From: Legionella longbeachae
GTDB taxonomy: Bacteria; Pseudomonadota; Gammaproteobacteria; Legionellales; Legionellaceae
Direction: 5' to 3'
Assembly: GCA_016191305.1 (NCBI GenBank)
Contig: JACPOX010000279.1
Span: forward strand, 1 to 5,678
Length of the DNA stretch: 5,678 nt
This document shows positions 1 through 5,678 of the stretch, piece by piece. The notes beneath the pieces are model-generated. The model was given only the letters and a program-made list of their open reading frames with translations, was not told the DNA's origin and did no database searches. Both the position numbers and the translations under genes were made by a program. Each line of letters starts with the position of its first letter. Position 1 is the stretch's first letter.

Positions 1-1
1 A

Positions 2-412
2 TTAGCCTTATTTGTTATTGTTATAAGTGCACAATTATTTGTCCATCAACTGGAATTCATTGGACCTTGGCTTGGTTTAGCACCACAGACTGTGGCTCTG
101 CTATTAAGTCCAATAGCTACAGAACTCCCAGAAACTCTGAATGCAGTGATATGGGTTCGCCAGGGAAAACAAATATTGGCCCTGGCTAATATCAGTGGTG
201 CCATGATGATTCAGGCAACAATCCCAAGCGCTTTGGGACTGTTTTTTACACCTTGGATTCTTAACAGAGCCTCTGTTTGGGGCGCTGTAATCACTTTGCT
301 TTCGGTTCTTGGTTTATACCTTCTATTGCGAAAAAGCGTCTTAACGAGTCATCGTTTGTCTTTTTTTGGTTTAATTTACTTCGTATTTGCTGTTGGACTC
401 TATTTTATTTAA
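2..412 (+). CDS. Sodium/calcium exchanger family antiporter, C-terminal part (5' end outside window)
   Basis: This is the last 136 residues of an inner-membrane cation antiporter of the CaCA superfamily (Na_Ca_ex fold), open from the left edge to a TAA stop. Members exchange Ca2+ or a similar cation for Na+ or H+ through two inverted alpha-repeats. The second alpha-repeat is visible: SPIATELPE at fragment residues 36-44 has the Glu residues (41, 44) expected in the cation site, followed by GNISGAM-like residues 'ANISGAMMIQATIP' and 'FFTPW'. Hydrophobic stretches before and after (residues 1-17, about 83-103 and 117-136) fit the final transmembrane helices, and the protein ends in a hydrophobic segment as is usual for the family. 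A GTG at 92 lies in frame but falls inside the conserved repeat, so it is not the start. The ion specificity cannot be read from this fragment. It converges on the gene ending at 461. Confidence 0.85.
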   Translation, partial: LALFVIVISAQLFVHQLEFIGPWLGLAPQTVALLLSPIATELPETLNAVIWVRQGKQILALANISGAMMIQATIPSALGLFFTPWILNRASVWGAVITLLSVLGLYLLLRKSVLTSHRLSFFGLIYFVFAVGLYFI

Positions 413-420
413 AATTTTTT

Positions 421-448
421 TTGTTGGGCCGCTAACCCAACCTACTAA
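421..448. repeat. REP-like inverted repeat in the convergent spacer
   Basis: A perfect 6-bp stem, GTTGGG (423-428) and CCCAAC (436-441), encloses a 7-nt loop. On the minus strand the segment begins GTAGGTTGGGTTAGCG and ends CCCAACA. From memory this resembles the common GTAGGTTGGGTTAGCG...CCCAACA repetitive extragenic palindromes found scattered in many proteobacteria, but here with a shortened middle. It lies between two convergent stop codons, the usual place for such repeats. Eight T's precede the stem on the plus strand and no U-run follows it on that strand. On the minus strand the stem is followed by A's, so it does not look like a normal intrinsic terminator in either direction. Copy number in the genome cannot be seen here. 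Confidence 0.45.
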
Positions 449-470
449 AAATGGTGCATTTTAATTTAGT
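444..470. terminator. A+T-rich hairpin at the convergent gene ends (weak terminator candidate)
   Basis: ACTAAA (444-449) can pair with TTTAGT (465-470), or alternatively AAAATG (448-453) with CATTTT (457-462) around a GTG loop. The element overlaps the TAA stop of the minus-strand gene (461-463). The stems are almost all A-T and no clean U-run follows, so it could slow polymerase from either side but is a poor intrinsic terminator. Listed because it is the only other structure between the two convergent genes. Confidence 0.2.
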
Positions 471-2137
471 AAAGGTCCATAGGTAATTTTTTCGAGTTCT
501 CTATTTGCTTGTAAAGAATCCTTGGTAGTTTTTATCTCTGGATTTTTTTCAATCTTATGTTTAGGCACTATAGGAAAAAATGATGGTGAGGAGGTTTTTT
601 TGCTTGTTTCATTCTTCATTTTTTGATTTTGCTCTATTTTAGGTTTTACTTCTTCATGTGTTTGATTCACTTGATTCGTTATTTTTTCTGAAGCGTTTCC
701 TTTGTATAAAAATTGTATATTTTCTGGCAATGAAGAACAGTTCGTTTCATTTGGAAAAACATTATCTAACTCACGCAGTGATAGTATTTTTTTTGTTTGT
801 TGTTCCTTTTCAACTTTGTTTTCTTTAATGACTTCTTGATTTTTTATATTATCTGGTGCAGTAGGTATTAGTGGTAAAATTAAATCATAAGGGTTTTGTT
901 GTATGAGAGGAAGATTATTATCTGGTACCATTCGATAAACATTTTGATGTGTTGGTAATGGTAAGTTATATGGATTTGAGATCAAGTTATTGTCTCTATT
1001 AGGCGATATAATTTGATCTTGCACGATATGATGAATATCAAAATGATTGACTTCAGGATTGTGACTGGGAGGTGGTTCATAAGAAGGAGATACCTCATTT
1101 TCAAAATATAAATAATTATCTTCTAATCTTGGGTATAGGTTAGGAACATAATTAGGTTGATTTTCGTTATTTGGATTGACGATTTGGTGGTTTTGATTCA
1201 ATTGAATTTCTTGATTAGGAAGCAAATCGAGTTGCTCTTGGAGGAGTTTCAAAGTACCTTTTCCAAGTCTTGCTTTACGCAAACCCCGTTGTATATAGAA
1301 GAGCATCCCAAGGGGATTATCATTCCTAATCGACTTGTTGAGTGCAGCACGTTTTTCTTGCATAGGCATAGTGCATATATGATGAAATAATTCTTCTTTT
1401 CTTTGAGATAAACCTTTTAAGATCCGTATATCAAAATAATCTCGGGCATTGATCAGGTCAAATAATGGTTTCCTCGGTAGTTTAAAAATAACTCTTATAT
1501 TAAGGTCATTAGTTAGATTGGTAAAATGTTCGGAGGTTAGTCCGTATTGTTTTAGCTTGATGAGAAGATCTATAAAATTTACTAGCATAGATTCTTTATT
1601 TTTTCCATTTAAAATGGCCAGACATATCTGTTTTGAAAAAGGATAATATTGGCTATTTTTACCGCGGATAATTGAATTAAGGTGGTTAAATATTTGCTCC
1701 ATATTCACATGATTTTCAGCTAATCTATGAAGTAAATCGAAATATTTTTTGGCAGTATTGTTGTTATAATTAATAAGATATCCTAGTAAAATGTCATGAT
1801 TATAATTACTAGTTAATATATCAAATACTACATCTGTGGATTGGTTTTTGCTTTTGAGAGTGAAATATAAAGTTTCAAGGAGCTCAAAATAAAGACTCAT
1901 TAGAGTCTGATTCCCAAAATTTCCTATAATGTTTCCCAGTGATCCACTTATTGGTAGGTTATCTTTGGTAATATTAAATTTTGTTGTTAATAAATCGATT
2001 ACATTGGTGCTTTGACTGGTGACAGACTCATTTAATGTGTTTAGTAAATCTTGTAGTAAAGATATTTGATTATTTTGATATAGTTCAGTTAAAGCGTAGA
2101 ACATGACATCAATAAATAGATTTCCTTCTCTTTGCAT
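461..2137 (-). CDS. Unrecognised 558-aa protein: helical repeats plus long disordered tail (secreted-effector-like)
   Basis: I do not recognise this family. Residues 1-305 are predicted mostly helical and Leu/Asn-rich, with four degenerate units sharing a core like [YF]FDLLxxL (around residues 30, 85, 134 and 190; spacing 55, 49 and 56), then a basic segment KSIRNDNPLG...QRGLRKARLGKGTL (268-296). Residues 306-558 are rich in Asn, Pro, Gln, Glu and Lys and look disordered. They hold a repeated NPYxLxLP motif (NPYNLPLP at 388, NPYDLILP at 415) and a Lys/Glu-rich stretch. There is no signal peptide and no transmembrane segment. The frame opens at an ATG at 2239, but that start overlaps mltA by 68 bp. 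The ATG at 2137 has an AGGG ribosome site 8 nt upstream and sits 34 bp after the mltA stop, so I chose it. Base composition is visibly more A+T-rich than mltA or lpoA. If this is Legionella, a Dot/Icm effector is plausible (long disordered end, RELEK near the C terminus, no export signal), but that is inference. It is probably co-transcribed from mltA. Confidence 0.82.
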   Translation of the reverse strand: MQREGNLFIDVMFYALTELYQNNQISLLQDLLNTLNESVTSQSTNVIDLLTTKFNITKDNLPISGSLGNIIGNFGNQTLMSLYFELLETLYFTLKSKNQSTDVVFDILTSNYNHDILLGYLINYNNNTAKKYFDLLHRLAENHVNMEQIFNHLNSIIRGKNSQYYPFSKQICLAILNGKNKESMLVNFIDLLIKLKQYGLTSEHFTNLTNDLNIRVIFKLPRKPLFDLINARDYFDIRILKGLSQRKEELFHHICTMPMQEKRAALNKSIRNDNPLGMLFYIQRGLRKARLGKGTLKLLQEQLDLLPNQEIQLNQNHQIVNPNNENQPNYVPNLYPRLEDNYLYFENEVSPSYEPPPSHNPEVNHFDIHHIVQDQIISPNRDNNLISNPYNLPLPTHQNVYRMVPDNNLPLIQQNPYDLILPLIPTAPDNIKNQEVIKENKVEKEQQTKKILSLRELDNVFPNETNCSSLPENIQFLYKGNASEKITNQVNQTHEEVKPKIEQNQKMKNETSKKTSSPSFFPIVPKHKIEKNPEIKTTKDSLQANRELEKITYGPLLN

Positions 2138-2143
2138 TTTATT

Positions 2144-2150
2144 ATCCCTA
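2144..2150 (-). promoter_or_regulatory. Ribosome binding site deciding the start at 2137
   Basis: On the minus strand TAGGGAT lies just upstream of ATG 2137, with 8 nt between AGGG and the start codon. The upstream ATG at 2239 lies within mltA and would create a long overlap. The site therefore favours the shorter, 558-residue reading. Confidence 0.5.
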
Positions 2151-2171
2151 TAGACAGTAAGCTTTATTTTT

Positions 2172-3503
2172 TTACATAGATTTTTTGGCAAGTCTATTAA
2201 AAATATGTTTTGGGAGCAATAGCCAATAATGACCTTCATTTTTCATGTGTTCACCAAGGAATGCCGCAATTTTACCTGAACCCCAATAAATATCGCCTCG
2301 CATAAATCCACGAATTGCCCCACCCGTATCTTGAGCAATCATAAGGCGTTGAAAAAGTTTTTCGTTATTTTGTTCGACATCGGGTCTTTTAGTATCTAGC
2401 CAAAGAGGTGCTCCTAAGGGAATCCATTTTTTGTCAATAGCTAAAGAATAACCTGGTGTAAGAGCCATATCTTGAGCACCTACAGCAAAAGGTTTTTTTA
2501 AAATTTCAAAAAAAACAAAAGACTTGTTTTTATGGATAAGATTGTTTGCTTGTTTGGTGTGACTGTCTAAATAACGCATAATAGCCGCTTTAGACGCATT
2601 ATGCTTTGTCATGATTCCTCTGTCTATGAGCACTTTTCCAATTGAGGTATATTTAGCGCCATTCTCTCCAGCATAGCCTAAGTATATTTTTTCACCATTG
2701 GTAAGTTGAATAACTCCAGAGCCTTCTATTTCCAAAAAAAGCCTTTCAGCAGGACTGTGGATCCAGGCAATTACCGCCGCTTTTTTCTTAAGAACACCAT
2801 TATCTATTTGTTCACGAGTGTAATAGGTTGCATATTTTCCCTTCGGTAAACCATAAATGGGTGTACTGTATGTTGATGTTTTTTCTAAACTGCCTTTGAG
2901 TTGAGGCATATAGTAGCCAGTAAACAATCCATGAACAGGTTTTTTTTGTTCCAGCTCAAGTGGGTGAAACCATTTTTCAAAAAATGATCTTGCGTTATTT
3001 TCTGAGATAGAATCCAGGGCCAATGCTGCTTTGCATGCAGGGTGCCAATCTCTAGCTTTTAATTTAATGATTTTAGAGCCGGTAGCATGGGATGGCTTTT
3101 GTTTTAAGAATGTTTTACAAGATAATTGGAATGCTAATAAAGATTTTTTAACATCAGCTTTATCCCAACCGGGTAATTCCTCAAAAGGTACTTTTGTTAA
3201 AGCAAGTTTATTTGAATAGTTTTTTATAATGACTTTTTCTGTCTTATGTTTTTTTGATTTAGCTTTCTTAGGAGCGGGCTTTTTAGAGATCTCTCTATTG
3301 GAAATGCTATTTTTTTCGGGCTCTTTTTTAACAGCAGCTTTATCTGAAGTGTTACTCGTTGTTATTTTAAAAACGGGTATTTGAAAGCTTTCTTTGTTAG
3401 CGGGAACTATCGGCTCTTGCACCTTTTTATAGAGTAAAGGCGCGACCAAGCTGAAAGTAATAAAAATTGTACCAATTATCTTGTAAATTATTTTACTGTT
3501 CAT
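2172..3503 (-). CDS. mltA: Membrane-bound lytic murein transglycosylase A
   Basis: MltA cleaves the MurNAc-GlcNAc bond of peptidoglycan with formation of a 1,6-anhydro ring, acting in the periplasm during growth and turnover. The 443-residue product has a hydrophobic segment at residues 5-25, a Lys/Pro/Ser-rich linker (about 28-104), then the MltA domain: PGWD (111-114), FEKWFHP (175-181), GLFTGYYMPQ (192-201), the barrel motif EIEGSGVIQL (258-267) and YAGENGAKYTSIGK (277-290). The C-terminal 3D domain has LTPGYSLAID (348-357), IPLGAPLWLD (361-370), AQDTGGAIRG (390-399) and GDIYWGSG (403-410). D392 and D404 match the conserved aspartates of the E. coli enzyme. D404, in DIYxG, should be the catalytic acid/base equivalent to E. 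coli Asp308 (from memory of the family). Unlike E. coli MltA there is no lipobox Cys near the N terminus, so an uncleaved signal anchor is likelier than lipidation. The start is the only ATG ahead of the hydrophobic segment, although no clear ribosome site precedes it. Confidence 0.95.
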   Translation of the reverse strand: MNSKIIYKIIGTIFITFSLVAPLLYKKVQEPIVPANKESFQIPVFKITTSNTSDKAAVKKEPEKNSISNREISKKPAPKKAKSKKHKTEKVIIKNYSNKLALTKVPFEELPGWDKADVKKSLLAFQLSCKTFLKQKPSHATGSKIIKLKARDWHPACKAALALDSISENNARSFFEKWFHPLELEQKKPVHGLFTGYYMPQLKGSLEKTSTYSTPIYGLPKGKYATYYTREQIDNGVLKKKAAVIAWIHSPAERLFLEIEGSGVIQLTNGEKIYLGYAGENGAKYTSIGKVLIDRGIMTKHNASKAAIMRYLDSHTKQANNLIHKNKSFVFFEILKKPFAVGAQDMALTPGYSLAIDKKWIPLGAPLWLDTKRPDVEQNNEKLFQRLMIAQDTGGAIRGFMRGDIYWGSGKIAAFLGEHMKNEGHYWLLLPKHIFNRLAKKSM

Positions 3504-3628
3504 AGTTGGGACAGATTTTACACAAGATACAGGTTAAAGCAAGATTTTAGTGCTTTATTATTTAGTATTTATACATTAAGATTAAAAATAAATCTATATT
3601 GGGTATGGGAAGATCATAGATAAATACA
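3504..3628. other. A+T-rich spacer between the rsmI remnant and mltA
   Basis: These 125 bp separate two minus-strand genes and hold no open frame of note. No strong terminator for the rsmI remnant is visible. A 7-bp all but A-T stem (3619-3625 with 3631-3637) overlaps its stop codon and lacks a U-run. The region nearest mltA could contain its promoter. Confidence 0.5.
3515..3542 (-). promoter_or_regulatory. Candidate sigma70-type promoter for mltA
   Basis: On the minus strand TTGCTT (3537-3542) and TAAAAT (3515-3520) are separated by 16 bp. The -10 element matches five of six consensus positions and the -35 element three of six. Transcription would begin only a few bases before the mltA ATG, giving a nearly leaderless mRNA, which agrees with the absence of a Shine-Dalgarno sequence but is unusual. 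Other A+T-rich -10-like hexamers lie upstream, so this is a weak assignment. Confidence 0.22.
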
Positions 3629-4202
3629 TCATTTATCCTCGCTTTGGGGTTTATTTTTTAGTACCAAAGCCTTTTCGTACAATTCATTTTTATTGGCTCC
3701 GCTTAGTTTACAGGCAATAGTTACTGCTTGTTTGAGTGGTAATTCATCTAATAATACCTTGAGCAATTTCTCTTGGGTATTTGGTTCATTGAGAACAGGG
3801 CGGGGAGGAATAATGAGAACAAACTCTCCTTTTACATGAACAGGGTCGGCCAACAACCAGTTTTTGACTTCCAGTAATGTGCCTGAGACAAAACGTTCAA
3901 AAGTTTTTGTAAGCTCTTTTGCCAGAACAATCTCGCATTCCTGTCCATAAAGATTTTCCTGCTAGAAGTTGTGTTATTATATGCTTGCTTTTATCATTTT
4001 CATTATGTGCATGCAGCGCTTCAAGATCGTTTTTTATACCTAAAGAGGTTAATAATTGCACTGAGTGTCGTGTGTCTTCTGCTAAAATAAAGTCCACCGA
4101 TTTAAGTATGTCTAGTGCTCTAAGAGTAATGTCTTCACGGTTTCCTATCGGAGTCGCAACGATAAAGAGAGTACCTATTCCTGTTGCTAGTGAGTTAGTC
4201 AT
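3629..4202 (-). pseudogene. rsmI: rsmI, 16S rRNA (cytidine-1402-2'-O)-methyltransferase, inactivated by internal deletion and frameshift
   Basis: RsmI uses S-adenosylmethionine to methylate the 2'-OH of C1402 in the 16S rRNA decoding centre, next to the RsmH N4 methylation. The first 85 residues are a normal RsmI N terminus, with TLFIVATPIGN (11-21), ITLRALD (25-31) and AEDTRHS (41-47). The frame then runs on as unrelated residues to a TGA at 3897-3899. A second frame, open from 3961 and ending at the TGA at 3629-3631, encodes about 109 residues of a normal C terminus: ENLYGQECEIVLAKELTKTF, then HVKGEFVLII, and the small C-terminal helical domain ELPLKQAV...NELYEKAL. The parts add to about 194 residues against roughly 280-290 for the family. 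About 90-100 central codons are missing, including the conserved SDAGTPxxxDPG cofactor region, so a frameshift alone cannot rescue it. The start ATG at 4202 has a good AGAGGA site. The C-terminal frame has no ATG or GTG start before the conserved region. Confidence 0.93.
3948..3958 (-). other. Deletion junction in rsmI (11-bp sequence fitting both flanks)
   Basis: The minus-strand sequence GAAAATCTTTA lies where the left and right halves of RsmI meet. In the N-terminal frame it is part of GGA AAA TCT TTA (Gly-Lys-Ser-Leu, residues 82-85), as expected before the lost ALVSDAGTP-type motif. In the C-terminal frame it reads GAA AAT CTT TA(T) (Glu-Asn-Leu-Tyr), as expected before the GxxxEIVLAKELTK segment. 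The same bases making sense in both frames fits a deletion between two short direct repeats, leaving one copy and shifting the frame by one base. Confidence 0.7.
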
Positions 4203-4212
4203 GGTTTATCCT
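4184..4212 (+). promoter_or_regulatory. Candidate sigma70-type promoter for lpoA, overlapping the rsmI start
   Basis: TTGCTA (4184-4189) and TATCCT (4207-4212) are separated by 17 bp, each matching four of six consensus positions. Transcription would start near 4219, giving a leader of roughly 25-30 nt before the lpoA ATG at 4246. The -35 element lies within the first codons of rsmI and the -10 overlaps its ribosome site. Weak by sequence alone, but the position is sensible. Confidence 0.28.
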
Positions 4213-4214
4213 CT
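4209..4214 (-). promoter_or_regulatory. Shine-Dalgarno of rsmI
   Basis: The minus strand reads AGAGGA followed by TAAACC and the ATG at 4202, a strong site at normal spacing. It fixes the rsmI start and shows that the 5' end of the broken gene is intact. The site overlaps the candidate -10 element of the divergent lpoA. Confidence 0.6.
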
Positions 4215-4245
4215 TGGGTTATTGCTGATTCAATGTCTGAAAAAC

Positions 4246-5678
4246 ATGTTAATAAAATCAATTAAATTTCGCGCATTTTTTCTACTGATATCGACGTTCT
4301 CTCTTTGTCAGTGCGCTACTACAACAGTCAACACTCAAGACATGGCAGCCCCTGCGCCAATACCTACCGTAGAGAAAAAAAAGCTGGTGAGCCCTTATTC
4401 TAAGCCTACGGCAAGTTATCTTACGGAAGCTCAAAATCAAGAAGGCTTTGAAAAGCAACGATCTTTACTTTTGGCAGCTGGCCGTCTCATATCGGAACAC
4501 CAATGGCGACAAGGTGCCGCTATTTTAGCACAGACTTCTGATTTAACACCGACACTTGCAGATGAAAAAAATCTTTTATCAGCACAAATTGACCTAATTC
4601 GTGAACGTCCCAAAGTTGCTTTAAGTAAATTATCCAGCATTAGAGAACGAGAGGGCTTGTCCCTTTATCATCAAATACAATTTCACGAAGTATTGGCGCA
4701 AGCATATCGCGCTACTGATAAGCCTATGGAATCAGTTAATGAACGTATAAAATTGGATTCTTTGCTTACTGATGAAGACAGCCAAGCTAATAACCGTCGA
4801 GCGCTCTGGTTCACTCTGACCCATATATCTCAAACCGAATTAAACTCTTTATCTAATGAGGCAGCGGATCAATCGCTGATCCAAGGTTGGTTACAATTAG
4901 CCTTAATCTCGCGCAAATATCGAGATAATCCCACCGCACTATTTAACTCATTGAAGCAATGGCAGTCTCATTTTAATACTCATCCGGCAAATCATATTTT
5001 GCCTAGTTCTTTAGATTCACTTGCAAATAAAATGCATACTCAACCTAAACAAGTAGCGCTACTCTTGCCATTAAGTGGTCCGTTACAAGGGCCAGGAATC
5101 GCTGTGCGTGATGGGTTTATGGCGGCATATAAGAGCAATAACAGTGAGCGCTCCATGCAAGTGAAAACCTATGATACCAATAAAGGAGATGTTTCTTCAT
5201 TGTACCAAGATGCGCTAAATGAAGGCGCTGATTATGTAGTAGGACCCTTAACAAAATCACAAGTAGCAGCAGTTGCTGCATTATCTCATCCTGTGCCTAC
5301 CTTGTTATTAAATGACTCTGATGCCGAGGTGCTGGACAATTCTTATATATTTGGCCTCTCGCCGATAAATGAAGCGATTCAAGTAGCCATAAGAGCAAAA
5401 AGCAAAGGTCATAGTCGTGCGTTAATTATCGCACCAGACAATGGTTGGGGCACTGAGGTAACAAAAGCATTTATCCAACAATGGCAAAAGAATGACGGAA
5501 GAGTTGTTGACACTTTTTTATATGGTGCTAATGATGATTTGAATAAAAAAATGAAAGACTTTCTCCAGATAAGTAATAGCCAGAAACGAGAGCAGAATTT
5601 AAAAGAATTATTAGGATATAAAATCCAGTCTGTTATCAGTCGCAGACAGGATTTTGATATGATATTTCTATTGGCTTA
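4246..5678 (+). CDS. lpoA: Penicillin-binding protein activator LpoA (3' end outside window)
   Basis: LpoA is an outer-membrane lipoprotein that reaches through the periplasm to stimulate peptidoglycan synthase PBP1A. The 477 codons present begin with a basic stretch and hydrophobic core (KSIKFRAFFLLISTFSL), then Cys21 and Cys23. Residues of about 40-260 form the alpha-helical, TPR-like N-terminal domain, including a LIQGWLQLALISRKY segment like the family's ILQGWLDLQ. The C-terminal periplasmic-binding-protein type I-like domain starts near residue 268 with KQVALLLPLSGPLQGPG, then YDTN, GADYVVGPLTKSQ (328-340), ALIIAPDNGWG (392-402), and is cut off after RRQDFDMIFLLA, which matches the family's RVDAVYIVA. 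The long low-complexity insert of E. coli LpoA in this domain is absent. The divergent rsmI/lpoA order is the same as E. coli yraL/yraM. I chose ATG 4246 because it gives a compact signal peptide. An in-frame ATG at 4201 would add 15 residues and overlap the rsmI start codon. Neither start has a strong ribosome site. Confidence 0.93.
   Translation, partial: MLIKSIKFRAFFLLISTFSLCQCATTTVNTQDMAAPAPIPTVEKKKLVSPYSKPTASYLTEAQNQEGFEKQRSLLLAAGRLISEHQWRQGAAILAQTSDLTPTLADEKNLLSAQIDLIRERPKVALSKLSSIREREGLSLYHQIQFHEVLAQAYRATDKPMESVNERIKLDSLLTDEDSQANNRRALWFTLTHISQTELNSLSNEAADQSLIQGWLQLALISRKYRDNPTALFNSLKQWQSHFNTHPANHILPSSLDSLANKMHTQPKQVALLLPLSGPLQGPGIAVRDGFMAAYKSNNSERSMQVKTYDTNKGDVSSLYQDALNEGADYVVGPLTKSQVAAVAALSHPVPTLLLNDSDAEVLDNSYIFGLSPINEAIQVAIRAKSKGHSRALIIAPDNGWGTEVTKAFIQQWQKNDGRVVDTFLYGANDDLNKKMKDFLQISNSQKREQNLKELLGYKIQSVISRRQDFDMIFLLA

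Noticed and set aside
92..412. A GTG-started 106-residue protein
   Set aside because: The frame stays open to the left edge and the GTG lies inside the conserved alpha-repeat of the antiporter, so this is an internal codon.
1157..1646. Plus-strand open frames at 1157-1390 and 1449-1646
   Set aside because: They are antisense to the 558-residue protein, have no recognisable motif or ribosome site, and the minus-strand reading shows internal repeats.
3031..3219. Plus-strand 62-residue open frame
   Set aside because: It is antisense to conserved mltA sequence.
3619..3637. Hairpin GATAAAT/ATTTATC as an rsmI terminator
   Set aside because: The stem is nearly all A-T, overlaps the stop codon and has no following U-run.
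3629..3856. A separate 75-residue gene starting at a TTG
   Set aside because: It is the C-terminal part of rsmI. Conserved RsmI residues continue upstream of the TTG to about 3958.
3897..4202. Programmed frameshift joining the two rsmI halves
   Set aside because: A frameshift would not restore the missing central 90-100 residues, and no slippery site with a downstream structure stands out.
4201..4245. Upstream lpoA start at 4201
   Set aside because: It adds 15 residues with an extra hydrophobic stretch before the normal signal peptide and overlaps the rsmI start codon, so 4246 gives the more ordinary signal sequence.
4437..4640. Minus-strand 67-residue open frame
   Set aside because: It is antisense to lpoA, which matches its family through this stretch.

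Overview
The window looks like a chromosomal segment of a low-GC gammaproteobacterium, most likely Legionella or a close relative. This rests on the rsmI/lpoA divergent pair typical of gammaproteobacteria, the A+T-rich codon use, and an unrecognised Asn/Lys-rich protein with helical repeats and a disordered tail, which is the style of Legionella secreted effectors. The genus is an inference from gene content, not from a marker gene.

Layout. Positions 2-412 (+) hold the C-terminal part of a sodium/calcium-exchanger-family membrane antiporter that enters from the left edge. Positions 413-460 are a short convergent spacer with a REP-like inverted repeat. Positions 461-2137 (-) encode an unrecognised 558-residue protein with an N-terminal helical-repeat half and a long disordered C-terminal half. 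Just upstream of it in transcription order, 2172-3503 (-) encode MltA, a membrane-bound lytic transglycosylase. An A+T-rich spacer (3504-3628) separates mltA from 3629-4202 (-), a broken rsmI (16S rRNA C1402 2'-O-methyltransferase) that has lost about 90-100 central codons and is frameshifted. Divergent from it, 4246 to the right edge (+) encodes most of LpoA, the outer-membrane lipoprotein activator of penicillin-binding protein 1A.

Together, mltA and lpoA act on peptidoglycan from opposite sides: MltA cuts glycan strands, and LpoA stimulates synthesis from the outer membrane. The rsmI lesion is the clearest unusual event. Both sides of the gene are well conserved, and an 11-bp sequence at the junction reads as plausible RsmI protein in both frames, which points to deletion between short direct repeats. 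The 558-residue protein is the best candidate for new biology. It has four degenerate copies of a helical unit of about 50-56 residues, then a Pro/Asn-rich tail with a duplicated NPYxLxLP motif, and I know of no family it belongs to. I see no RNA genes, CRISPR arrays, transposases or phage genes, and no stretch over 300 bases without a gene.
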